Source of the DNA: Heliocidaris erythrogramma
Taxonomy: Eukaryota; Echinodermata; Echinoidea; Camarodonta; Echinometridae
Assembly: GCA_025617745.1 (NCBI GenBank)
Contig: CM046867.1
Location: forward strand, 28,512,705 to 28,576,704
DNA length: 64,000 nucleotides
Reading direction: 5' to 3'
The notes under the pieces are model-generated. The model was given only the letters and a program-made list of their open reading frames with translations, had not been told where the DNA came from and ran no database searches. Both the position numbers and the translations under genes were made by a program. This document shows positions 1 through 11,800 of this stretch, piece by piece (position 1 is the stretch's first letter; every line of letters begins with the position of its first letter).

Positions 1-3000
1 CAACTCTGAGAGAGCCCTCTATAGGCAGAACAAGACCAGAAAGATTTGGCAACTGTAAGATATTTACTGGTCAAAAATTAATATATACATGTATCAAAAC
101 ACATCAAAACACAATTCTTCTGTTTCTCATGATTTTTCACCTTTTCGTAGAAATGGTGTACTTACATTCCACGGCATAAGAAGGTATTTTGCAAGAACCT
201 AACAAGAAGATAATACCTATTTTCATTATTTGTAAGATTAAACAAACTGACTTCAAACAGAATTTATATTTTTACAATCAAAACCAATATTTAGAAACTT
301 TTGCGACCTGGGTAAGAGTAACTTGTACTGAAATGCTACATGTATATAAATCCAGATAATTATCATTGCTGTTATTATCAAAGTACATCATGCATCTACA
401 GGACAGATCTGGATAGAAAAAAAATCATTAGTGAAAATATAGAAGGTAGAAGGTGAGATCTATGAATTATGAATAACTTTTAATACTCTAACTTATATGA
501 GTTGGGTGATATTAAATGACATGTTTACTAAAATGCCAGAGAGGGCAAATAGACTATCACAGCACTTCTCTGTAAAATAATATTACCTTAACTCCCTTCC
601 CTAATAGAGCCGGGTTATTTAGACCCATCTCACAGCCGGGGGGGGGGGGCTGATTCCGCCCCCCCCTAAGATCTCGGCCGTCCAACGCGCATTCGCAACG
701 AAAATCGGCACACACGTCGCCGACCATGTAATCTACAAAACTGTAAAGTCAATTTCTCAGAAAAATGTCACAACTAATTAATTATGCTAATTTATGCGTA
801 AAATTAATGGTTTGCTCTAATTAATTAAATAAAGCCCCAAAACTGCTAATTTTTTGTATAGAGACTCTTTGTCAGATTCTGATCAAATAAACCAAAAAAA
901 AAATTCGGTAAAATCCTTTTTTTCTTATGTATTTTATTGTTTTTTTTAATTTCTTATGTATTTCTTTGTTTTTCGACTTTTTGTTTTTTATTGTTTTTTC
1001 GATGGAATTCGTCGGCGACACTATTTTAATCATAAACAACATAAAATTAATTGTTTTTAAACAGTAAGAGTAAAAATAATGAAACATTTATGAATTTTAG
1101 CTGGAAACACAATTTGCATTGGATTTGTACACAAAATCACGTTTTTGAGCAATTTTGGGTCTGACATGCGCTTACGAAATGTTGCGTAACTCCGGAACCG
1201 CACGCGCGGACATCACAAATTTGGTCTCAAAAGTTGCGCAAGACTTGAAAGAAAAAAGTAGTGAAGCGGCGTGGTGACTGCTTTTCGCGATGCGAACATA
1301 TTACGCGAAACGTCGAGGGGGGGCGGAATCCGCCCCCCCCCCGGTCCTATTAGGGTTAATAGTCTACACAAAAGCTAAAATATTTTGCTTGCTTACTTGC
1401 TCATAGGACATCAACATAACATAGTTGTCTTAGGCAAGCAAGCAAGTGGGTATCAGTCCCCAGCCTCCTCCCCCCTCGCTTCTGCACTCGATTCCAATCT
1501 GGAATCTACCTACCATCCATCTTGCCATCACATGTGCCAAGGGCCTGTAACAGAAGCTGTAGTTCTCGCACCATTGCTGCTGAGTCAGTACCGTTAGTTA
1601 AGTCTGGCTCTGTCACTAGCTCCATCAAACCAACTCCTGATATTAAAAGACAGAATTATAATAATTGCAAGAGTGGGGTGGGTGGATGAAATATGATAGC
1701 TGAAAATTCAACAGCAATATTGACACTGTAATAATTGTTCTGCTCCCCAATACAATACCTCTTTAATTAAAAATTACACCCCCGCGAGATCTTTGCGCTC
1801 ATCCACTTCCAGTTCTCGTGATCCCTAAAGTCGCAAGATCTTGGGGGGAATGATCATTTGCCCATGCGTGTCCTAAATTATGGAATAGCCTTCCTGAAGA
1901 CATCAAAAAGTGCATAAGATCTGATTCTTTTAAAGGTCATGTAAAAACATTTCTCTTTAATTCTTAATTAATTTCTACATGCGCCTTGAGCACTCCACAG
2001 AGTGGATTTGGCACTATATAAGTTACATTTATTATTATTATTATTATTAAACTAGAATATGCAAAAGATGGTTGCACATCAAAATTTTGTGATTATGTTG
2101 TGTTTGAATCTGCAATGTACCTAGTTATTACTTAATATACTTCAGGAAAATGGCACTTGCAACATCATTTTTGTTAATATCAATTACTTTTTGGTAACAT
2201 ACACGACAACAAACTGACCAAATTAATATTAGCATGGTCTTTCCCATTTATACACACAATAATAATCACTAATCTGCTCAGTTAAGGTCAACTAGCATCT
2301 CTCTGTTTTCTTCACCATGGAGTCTCTTGCCAGTGTCTTGCTAAAGATAAAATCTGTAAGTTGGGTGTGTGCCTTATATTTCGGTGAGTCTTACTACAGA
2401 TTTCACTATAATACAGTTTATCTACAATTAAAAAAAATGAAATTTACAAACACAATAACGATCACCAACCTGCTCGATTGAGGTCAACCAGTGTCTCTTC
2501 ATTCTCCTCGTCATGGAGACTCTTGCCACTGTCTTGCTCCAGCTGGATCTGTTTGATCCTTACAGATCGATGAGATGGAGGTGCCTTCCTCCTTTCGTCA
2601 AAGATGGTGAAGTCTACCTTTCCTTCTACGGCTAGGGGCAGTCTTTGCTGGGTGATCTGATAACCTGCCTGGAGGTTGTAAGGGTTCAATGTAAAGAAAG
2701 AACATGAAACATCGGTTTAAAAAAAACACCAATTTCTCAGTTCTCAGAGAAGAACATGTTAACCCCTTCCATGCTGTCAAGTTTTTTAATATATGTGATA
2801 ACTAGACTTTCAGGAGTCAAACCTTTGTTTCATTGTTGAATTCAACACAAAATATGTACCGCATATCTTTAAATTCAAGTAAATTATGAGTTTTCATGAA
2901 CACATGATGCTATACATAGGCATATCATTGTTGTATTCAATTTGTGACCCAAAAATACTGAAACCAATTTACCGGTAGATCAGCGTAAAAGTAGTGTTTT

Positions 3001-3667
3001 CTATCAAAGACTGAACGCATGTTGACTGAACAAGAGAGGGCCAGAGCTGTCATGACTCCTGCTTCTACGCATCTTCTATTCAGCACCTGCACAAAAGAGG
3101 ATTTACAGTGAAGTTGTCAAATGTCATATATATAAGTGTGACTTTGCATTATCTCTGTACCAAATAAATGTTGAAATCAATAAAACAATTAACAAAATAG
3201 AGTAACACTGCTGACTTAATTTCACTCTCTCTCTTTACATTTGTATCCTGCAATTTCTTTGCTTACTGTTGCTGGCTTACTTCCTCTCTCTCTACTTTCT
3301 CTCATAATACTTTCTTTTTGAGTCCCCCCCCCCCACCAACACACACACAATATCTATTTATTTAATTGCCATTTCCTGCATTCATCCCTTAGTCTAGTTT
3401 CTTTTCATACTGCTCAGCAATGCCATACTAAAAAATAATATAATTCTGGAGAGAGATGGATCATAGACAGAAACTGGTGGGGTGGGCAGTGTAACGTTCC
3501 TGATTTCCTCTCTCTGTCTCTCACCCACTGTTTATCTCTCTCTCTCTCTCTCCATTATCCATTGATGACATATCAGTAGGATTCCTTGATCTGTGCACCA
3601 AAGGAGGCCATGTCTAACTTCTCTTCTCTTCCTCCCTCTCCTCAATCTCTCTTTCTTTCTCTCTCGC

Positions 3668-3710
<43 letters not shown>

Positions 3711-6068
3711 TCCTCCCTCTCCCCCCCCCCCCCTCTCTCTCTCTTTCCTTCCCTCCCTCCCTCCTCCTCCCTCCCCTCCATAACTCCCTCCCTCCCTCTG
3801 ATGACTAACCAGCTGGAGTATTTGGACAAGACATGAATCCAAGAAAAATGCCAGTGAGTTGGGCATAGCTATACATCTCCTCCCCTTCTTTTCTCTATCT
3901 CTCACAAAATTCCCCCTGTTTTAATAGCCTATATCTCTCTATCCACCATCCTCTAAAAACTTACTGGTAGAGTTCCTGGCCGTTAGGAATCAAAGCAAGA
4001 GACCAGTGAGTTGGGTGGTTGTTTGTGCCTAAAACCTCCCTCCCTTCCTCTCCGATCACCCACTTCTTCATCCCTCTGTACACCACTGATTACTGAGTTC
4101 TCACAATCCCTATCCAGTTCCCATAGCCAATATCACAATCCTCTGATGTTCCATACTTACTGGTAGAGTTCCAGGTAGTGGGGCATCAAAGAAAGAGACA
4201 AGTGAGTTGGGCGGTTGTTTGTAATTGTGTCTAACCTCCCTCCCTTCCTCTCCTATCACCCATTTCATCTCTCTTCAACCAAATGTCTACTGAATGCTCA
4301 CATTCTCCTAAGCTTAATATAGGAACCATCCAGTTCCCATTGCCAATATCACAATCCTCAGGTGTTCTGTACTTACTGGTAGAGTTCCTGGCAGGGACGC
4401 ATCGAAGAAAGAGACCAGTGAGTTTGGCGGTGCCATGAATTCAGCCTTGGAAGCAGAGAAGAGTTTGGTCTTGGCGAGTATCTGGGCATGGACCTCAAGA
4501 CCAACCATGCTGGACCAGCCTTCATGTGAAGATGAGCTACGTGAATGCAACGTTCACCAGGACCACAGGGAGGCAAAAAATACAAAAAACAATCATCAAT
4601 GATCACTCATCCAATGTACAAGGTTGTAATGTAACCTCATACTTCGTCTTCCATCTTCTGTGGTGACCAGGGGAGGTATACTGAAAACTGTTGTAGTATC
4701 TTCCGGAGATAATACAGCGCTAATATTGTTGTAAATTGGTATTCTGAAAATTGTTTTATAATGCGCCATTCGCTTTTGGACTGCAATTATTTAACAAAAT
4801 GACTCGCCCTCTTCTGCTTGAACCATGTCACATATCGATGAAAAATCATTGAATCCCACCTGTTAGTGTAATTTCTTCAAAATGTCTCCTCTACTCACTC
4901 ACGGGTACATTCCTGTAAAATAGTTGGTATTTTCTGTCGCATGTACTAAAGGTATGGGGGGAAAATAAGATAAATATTTTAAATACCTTGCTTTCAAATT
5001 CAGCCCTTAAAAATCTCACTCCTACTTCAAATGGCCGTTAGGAAGAACTTTTGATATTTTCAGCAAAATCCAAAGTCAAAATCTTGTCCAAAACCGGAGA
5101 AATCCCCGCCGATTTGTTTCGCGATCGCGTGTTGTTTACATACTGCCGATGTCTTAGACTAAAATCGGCCAATAAAATTTTTGTCCACGAAGAAACTCGG
5201 GATCGCAAGCGCACAGCGATCTTTACGATCGCGCACACAGAAAATCGGGACTTTCCGTGTATGCCACATAGAGACCGAATTTTTAAGGACAAAACTCTTT
5301 TGGGGAGATGTCAGCGCCCGCGGCGACCAGGAAATGTACACAATGACTCCGATAGCTCGTTTCGGGAGAATCAACAGTAAATTACGGATTTGATTTTTGG
5401 AAATATCTTTTCCAACATCGGTGAGTTGAATTTATTGTATTTCTTGGATATTTAGTGGTCGGTTTTTGTAAATTAAATGCCGATTTTGAGTGAATGTTTG
5501 TGACTTTTGTGCAGTGGTGTTTTAAAAAGTTGAGGTGTATGACTGCCTATATTATACACACGAAGTATAGGAATGTAGCTATGAGTGCCTCTACTATGAC
5601 TCTATCAGACTATGAGATCTTGAAAGTTGAAGTTGAATCACACACAGTCTCCATCTTGCTATTCGAGCATGCACTGTCTGATTCTGAGCTAGAAAAATTG
5701 CCAGGATCATGAGATACATTTACAATATGAAAAACATTTTAAATCTATCTAAACTTTAAAGGTGACATGATCAAACCACGGCTGGAATTTTACCACCGTG
5801 ACTCTGGCGCCAGTCCCACCTATTCAAATTTTTGTTATTTAACTTTTCAACAAGTTTAATTTTAAATTTAAGAGCAAATATCTTAGCTTTCCGTAAATCA
5901 TTATACTTACCTCTCCGCTTTGTAGCCAAACTTTCTTCTTGTGTTTTCATTCCATCTACTAATGAATTTCCTAAAACATTGTTTTCTCGGATAAATAGCA
6001 AGTGGTTTCCCAACAGCAGAAACCATCCACGATTTGTTCATGTAAGTCGCCATCTTGCATAGCGCCAT
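1..6068 (-). CDS. GATB: Mitochondrial glutamyl-tRNA(Gln) amidotransferase subunit B, 5' half (partial gene)
   Basis: GatB is the tRNA-binding and transamidation subunit of the mitochondrial GatCAB complex, which turns Glu-tRNA(Gln) into Gln-tRNA(Gln). Coding exons in transcript order, with phases that join cleanly: 6068-5911, 4536-4377, 3086-2973, 2668-2470, 1636-1514 and 18-1 (cut by the window edge). Exon 1 gives a basic, acid-poor N-terminus (starts [14 protein letters not shown]) that fits a mitochondrial presequence; a TAG codon lies directly before the chosen ATG. Exon 2 carries the family hallmarks [14 protein letters not shown] and [18 protein letters not shown]. Exon 3 reads [10 protein letters not shown] to HYFYADLP, exon 4 starts [13 protein letters not shown], exon 5 has [10 protein letters not shown] and [10 protein letters not shown], and the edge exon gives EGSLRV. 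The C-terminal part and stop lie outside. Introns hold exon-edge relics and an inverted-repeat element. Confidence 0.93.
599..1355. mobile_element. Inverted-repeat element in GATB intron 5
   Basis: Both ends carry the same inverted sequence: CCCTAATAG at 599-607 and its complement ending at 1355, followed inward on both sides by a G/C run and GATTCCGCCCCCC or its complement. TTAA occurs just outside both ends, which could be a target duplication. The interior is AT-rich with no credible protein. Most likely a non-autonomous DNA transposon of about 757 bp. Confidence 0.6.
2255..2350 (-). pseudogene. Relic duplicate of the 3' end of GATB exon 4
   Basis: On the minus strand this stretch repeats the last ~75 bases of GATB exon 4 (2545-2470) and the start of the following intron, about 195 bp further downstream. 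The match includes the equivalents of AAGACAGTGGCAAGAG and GTTGACCTCAA. The copy is decayed: the frame contains stops, including a TGA made by the change at the CGA codon near the exon end, and the donor GT has become AT. It is therefore a non-coding relic, not an alternative exon. Confidence 0.75.
3230..3810. repeat. CT-rich low-complexity tract
   Basis: Long runs of (CT)n and C-rich pyrimidine on the plus strand, (GA)n on the minus strand, within GATB intron 2. Includes a C-run at 3326-3335 and another around 3721-3732. Open frames here are pure Ser/Leu/Pro or Arg/Glu repeats and are not genes. On the transcribed strand it is purine-rich. Confidence 0.85.
3811..4225 (-). repeat. Tandem relics of GATB exon 2 3' edge and donor
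   Basis: Three successive copies of the last ~55 bases of exon 2 plus its donor and following intron lie downstream of the real exon: about 4151-4215, 3951-4020 and 3811-3868, spaced roughly 140-215 bp. The first copy still reads [18 protein letters not shown] and then GTAAGT, one residue different from the real exon. The second has an in-frame TAA but keeps GTAAGT. The third is badly decayed. Weaker traces may continue near 3568-3620. No well-placed acceptor in the right phase precedes the open copy. Confidence 0.8.
4660..5760. other. GATB intron 1 interior, CpG-rich patch
   Basis: Intron 1 spans 4537-5910. Its middle (about 5080-5360) is richer in CpG than its surroundings and is accidentally open in several frames on both strands. 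I recognise no protein in it and no splice-consistent exon of GATB. It may be part of an old transposon or an intronic regulatory patch. Confidence 0.35.
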
Positions 6069-8871
6069 CTATCTTCATAGTCTATATAGTATCATGGACC
6101 TACCATGACTGGAGGCAGTTGGATAGAGGCCCAGAATACCGAGTCTGTGTGCCTTACTTAGTATGATTCCCTTGTACCAGGTGTTTCGCTTTTAAAAAGC
6201 AACATGCAGAGATAGTTATTATACTTGCAAGTAAATAATTTCACTTGAAACTTTTCCATTTACTTTCTACAGTATTAACATTTATGCACAAATTCAACCA
6301 CTTACACTCACTTAAACCAGAAAAATATAACTTAGAACTTAATCACATTTCCCTGCTTTCGCTGTAAACTGTAAAGTTTCTGTGGATTTTTTGTTTGGCG
6401 GGGGGGGGGGGGGGGTGGGGCTATGAGGATCTGTTATTGAAAGCAAAGTTACCATGAAAGGCAGCAAGTGAATCAAATCATTCTCAAAAATAGAACTTTG
6501 GGGACAAGCAATACATTTCTTCTTTTTTTTCATGCTTTGCTAAACAGAGAAAACATGGAACAAGGATAGAATTTCCCTCCTCTTGTCTCTGTCTTTGAAA
6601 CTCTTTTTGGTCTCCATTACCTATGTACAAATGGCAAAAATTATTTCTCTATACAAAATAATCACCATCTATTCTTTTCTGTAGCTTTCTGTAAATCTCA
6701 TTCTTCCACTTTTCTTTTCTTTGTCTATACCTTTCTCACAGAATACTTCTCTCCCTTCCTCCGATCCCTCACTCTTTCCATATCTGTTTGGCTTTTTCTA
6801 CCTCTCTTTCTCACTTTTTTCTCTCTTTCCCACCCTCGGGAAAAAAAAAATTACTTAGTAATAAAATTACATATGGTGTCAATGAAAGTCTTCAATAGTG
6901 TATACCAAAGAATACTAAAACAGAAAAAAACACAACATAAAATTGACCTTGGTTTTATATATTTCCCATTTATTCTATGTGCCTCATAATCAACACGACA
7001 CCACATGATTGCAACTCAGCCAAAGGATTCACATGATTGAACTAGCATGTAGTTCTGTGTTCAAAGACAAATATTCCTTATTGACTTTACTACATTCCCG
7101 ATTGTATAGGAAAATATGGAAGCCCTGTGACGGATCCAGAATTTGAAATAAGAGAGGGAGTATGCCTCCACAGTTATAGTCAAAGTTATAGGTGCATGCT
7201 ATTGCAGTTGATTTTCAAGAAAGATAGGGGATAGCACCTCCTCATTACTTATCTGGATCCTCCACAAAAGCTGAACAAAATCTGGAGGGTCACAATGGAA
7301 GAGTGTATACCAGGTATACATACAAATGATTGCCATTATGTAAAACTATAAGTACATTTTGTCAAATTCGTACACATCTTGTGCTTTGCACAAGTAGTAA
7401 TGACATCACGCATCCTAGATGTAGATGCAACACACTACAATGTATCTAACAGAACCCCCCCCCCCCCCCAATCTGCTGCTGTCACACAACCTAATGTCAT
7501 TTCACGGTTTACGCTGTATCCAATAACAAAAAAATAATTATTCTGATGAGAAAAATGATTTTCTATACAAGTAAAAGAGATATGAAAAAAAAGCAAGCAC
7601 TCCTTTTGGGCCCTATCTCACATTGAATTGCAACTGATCTAAATGAACCGCAACTTAATTTGAGTTTGATATTAGAAATATACACTAATTGGAGGACATG
7701 TGATCAATTCAAATCAGTTGCAACACTTTATAAGACAGGGTCCTGATATCCATGCTGAATAGTACGGGGGTATACAAATATAGGGATAGCCAAGTTTGGT
7801 CAATCACATTTCGACACTGCATGATAACCTGCGGTTGAAATTTTTACAGATTTAGAATCAAAAGAAGAAGCTTAAGGCTTTAAAAATATCACCAATTTTG
7901 TAAATCAATATATCTTGCCAAACATACACATACAGCTGTAATTGCCAGCAGTTTATGGCTGATAATACAACACAAAATCAAGTAGCAGGTACCCAATGTC
8001 CAAGAGGAAGATCTATTCACACCAAGATCTATTCACATTAATCTTTAGATTTATTTCTGTTTTATATTTCTGCTTCACTTCTTATAGTTCCTTGTTTATT
8101 GAATCAGGATGATATTCCAAGCACTTTAAAGATTGCCTACACTTTAGAATAGAATATGAAGCTCAGTACATCAGAAATATCTTTCCACAGAGTCAGCCAC
8201 ACGATAACATGCTATACAAAAAATATCATCTTGACAGAACAGTACCAATACACAAATGTACGTTATTTATACTATATTGATAGACACTTAAGGGCTTAAT
8301 TAGCTATCACAAACTTTATTTTATAAACTAGAAGATACACAATTCATATTGCTATGGCCAGAATGATATTGGATACAAAGCACAATGAAAAACAAAGTCA
8401 AACCTGTTTTCACAAAAACTTACTGGATGAGTACTGGATTGTACTTTCACTCATCACTTAATTTCAGAGATAAACTGACCAGCTACACTCAACATGCTGC
8501 ATCATATGTCAGATATGTTATATTGCCCTGTTAAATTGGGTAGATATACTGTATAAGCTGTTACTGTTATGGTTGTAGGGTCACAAATTTTAACGTGCAA
8601 AAATGAGCGGACAATCCATGTGTGAACATGTATTTTAAGTAGCCTGAGTAAATTATAGCAAAACTAAACACTTGAGAAAATGTCTGAGTCCTTGTCATCC
8701 GCAAAAATATCTGTACGTAAAAATATCAGCTTATACAGAATACCAAAGTGCCCTGTGTTTCATCAGGCATATTATATACTATGTGATATACACCCCACCC
8801 CTGACACCAATTATATGGCCATGCCTTAGGTCGGTTCACAGTACACTGATGGGGATAGGTGCTCTACGCAG
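6069..8871. other. Intergenic region between GATB and PGK
   Basis: No coding exon was recognised. It contains the GATB promoter side (6069 upward), a G-run at about 6400-6419, pyrimidine-rich stretches at 6700-6830, a C-run at 7445-7459 and the presumed PGK 3'UTR/3' flank on the minus strand below 8871. The segment 7990-8218 is a repeat that recurs in a PGK intron. Confidence 0.6.
7990..8218. repeat. Copy 1 of a ~220-bp dispersed repeat
   Basis: Shares a long near-identical direct match with 11873-12068, including ATATTTCTGCTTCACTTCT and TATTCCAAGCACTTTAAAGA. This copy lies about 0.65-0.9 kb beyond the PGK stop, so it may be within the 3'UTR. Nature unknown; no coding potential. Confidence 0.7.
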
Positions 8872-11800
8872 TCATGCATCTGTCAAAGCAGCAACACCTG
8901 GTAGCGTCTTGCCTGTATTCAAAGATGCAGCACAGAAACAAAGAAAATGGCAAGACAATCTTCAAACTCCCCATTTCATGAGTGATATATTGCATTTTGA
9001 ACATGATCTTATAAGCTAAAAAGAAAGAAGTAACTTGCAATATCTTCACCCAAAAGATATACTCATTTATAATTTGCCTGATTGTCCATTAATATTGTTT
9101 GATTTTGGCTTTCTATCTATTCCTGTGGTTTACCCTGACGAGTGCAAGACGAAAAACGTAAGCATGTCTCTCTCCAACGCTATTTCATAGCAGCGATTAT
9201 CTCTTTGGCAATGTGCTTCTTAAACGTAGGGACTGTACTCTTTCTTAAATTCTCACAGCATCAGCCCACATTATTACATTGCCTCAATAGCCTGGCTTAC
9301 AAACTTAGAGGCCAAAAAATTTCTGTACAATATGCTTGATCACAAACCAACTTTGCTTTTAATAATGAAGATTTTACTGAAATATATGATAGTCTACTGG
9401 TACTTGTCCCATGAAAGAAACTAAATAACAAAACATTAGCTTAAGTGGTTGACCCAAGCAAAGGGATATATTCTATGTCTTTTGTTCAGCTTAGGTAACT
9501 AGAAAGCAAAATAAGGAATGAAATAGCAGTAATAAAAATTCTATTAAAGGAAAATGAAATTCTGAAATAATTGACCTGACATTACTCCTAGAATATATGT
9601 GACCCGGCACCACAAAACCACCAAAAAGTCGCAAAAAATAATTTTTCTGATTTTATCATATTTGGATAGAACAAAATCTCAGCTTTAAAATGATATATGA
9701 CTCATTATAATTGAAACTTTCTAACCCTTTTAATTCAGCGAATGAAAGGAGCTTGTAAGAGATGTTTGCTGTTATTGAATAGGGAGGAAATGAGGTCTGA
9801 AGTTGGGGCCTATTCAAGCGTGCGGAGTAAGAAAACGAGAGAGAAAGTCGATAGAGAGTGAATCATTAGGCCATAGCACCCACCACCCACTATGAATGAA
9901 TTGTCGGATTAGGTTGATATTTGGTAGGAGTGTTAAACATAGTTTATTCATTCTATTGCCAAGACTTCAAATTGTGAACTTGAGTCATTTGAAAGTTATT
10001 ATGATGCAAATGAGAGTGTTCTAATGGGAGATTAAGCGCACCTCAGTCGCCTGACATGTGCACAAGACAATGCCTATTCACTCCATTGGGGTGTCTTTCT
10101 TTGTTCCCTGTTACATAATACTGGTTTGTTACCTGCGTAGTCCTTCTGTAATCATACAGTGAACTTGTAATTTAGCCTATAATTAACTTAAATAGAACCT
10201 ACACTTTTTCTTGTTCACATTGTCGATTAACCTATATGCAATTTGTTTTACATAGAACTTAGATACTCTTTCCTTGCTCACATGAATAAACTGGATCGTT
10301 TGTTAGCAACGACATCCTTTTTCAGACTGTTTCGTCATCGAATTTGCTTTCGCGGCTATTGATGAATTGTAATATCAGTATGATGAGATTGCTGAGAATT
10401 TATTCTTTCTATCAGTATGAAAATCATTAGGGAAAAGGTAATATAAGGCCCGTGAGATTGCAGTGATTTTACGAGGGTGCGCGGTACAGTTAAAGACCTC
10501 AGCCTGACCGAATTTTGAAATATACACTTTATTCATCCACGGGGAGCTATATATTTTCTGAACAAATTGAAACCAACTTCATGAGATTCCGTTTCCTGTG
10601 GAATGAGTAACAGCGTCCCAAATGTTGAGCCCCGGTGGTTTTTCTGACGAGGGCCCCGTCTCTGAGGAACGCTACTTTGCGGGGGGTGAAAATTTGATGA
10701 CGACATATCGTGTAGACGCACTCGGAGCTGTATACATGACATGTCGTCACACGTCTAGCGACCTCCTGCAGTTTCCTCTCTTGTTATGCAATAGGGAGGG
10801 GGCGGACCAAAAAAAATTATCTTTTTTATTTTTTATGGATAAACGGAGACGAAAATTTATGAATACCCAGGGTAATTATATTCTTTGTTTACTAAGCTTC
10901 ACGTCAATATATGGTTGTTTTGGGTCAGGCTGAGGTCTTTAAAACTAGTATCAAGTTTGAGGTTCCTACCTCAAATGATTCTTCAGATATCGCGGTAACG
11001 AGAAGTGGGACGGACGGACGGACGGACAACCCGAAAACATAATGCCTCCGGCACCCACCTTTGGTGGGCGGAGGCATAAAAAAATCATAGGCGAAGAATT
11101 AGGAAGAAACCGAAGCTGTGCGCCAAAAAATGGTCTAGAAAAACTGTTAAAAACTCATTTTCTACTGTGTTTTAAGCTTCCAGATTTTGATATAAGGTAC
11201 AGAAAAGAACGATCTTTCAGAAAAACCAAAAGTCCGAAAATGAAATTTTCCAATCCAAATTTCCATTTCAGCTGTTTACATAAAATCACGGGTTGCGACT
11301 TTTTGGTGGTTTTGTGGTGCCGGTCACATATAAGACAACAATCCAATATTTCCTAAACATAATGTACTTGATATGCATCCCTTACCTTCTAAAAGCTCTA
11401 AACTGGCTCCACCTCCAGTACTGACATGACTGACGAGGCTCTCAGTCCCATACTTAGCTGCACATGTCGCTGTATCACCTCCACCTGTCATGAGATATCA
11501 GAAGTTCTTTTTCAGAAATATGCTGTCTAAATATTGTGATCTGACATTTCCTTTGGTGGCATTTTCTCTGGGTTTTATTTCGTCAGAGATATAGGGTTAG
11601 GGTTAGGGTTAGGGTAAGATTGGGTTTTAGGTTAGCTTTAGGTTTAGGGTTAGGGTTAGATACAGTGTTGGGTTCTGGGGTGAAGTTAAGAATTCTGCTA
11701 CAGTATCAAATTTACAGCAGGGCAAGTTTTTGCCGGGGCATGTGTCATACAACTGAAAACGTTCTTCAATTATACACTTTTACTGTATTTTCTTCACCGT

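Larger units (their letters stand above)
9595..11331. mobile_element. 1.7-kb terminal-inverted-repeat element in PGK intron 11
   Basis: A ~40-bp nearly perfect inverted repeat bounds this segment. The left end reads ATATGTGACCCGGCACCACA from 9595; the complement ends at 11331, one base different. It lies between PGK exons 11 and 12. The interior shows no transposase I can recognise. It includes a nested inverted-repeat element, a (GGAC)n run near 11008-11028 and a strong GC hairpin. Probably a non-autonomous DNA transposon. Confidence 0.8.

Noticed and set aside
3586-3905. Ser/Leu/Pro-rich and Arg/Glu-rich open frames
   Set aside because: Products of a CT/GA microsatellite inside GATB intron 2.
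5038-5393. Overlapping open frames of 70-109 codons on both strands
   Set aside because: Open simultaneously in several frames, no recognisable domain, and inside GATB intron 1; base composition explains them.
8672-9019. 115-codon plus-strand open frame
   Set aside because: It overlaps, antisense, the last PGK exon (8872-8912), which explains part of its openness; no family resemblance.
10622-11356. Plus-strand open frames of 103-104 codons
   Set aside because: They lie in the nested TIR elements of PGK intron 11, with no transposase motifs.
11590-11662. Chromosome end
   Set aside because: Only a handful of TTAGGG units, flanked on both sides by PGK exons.
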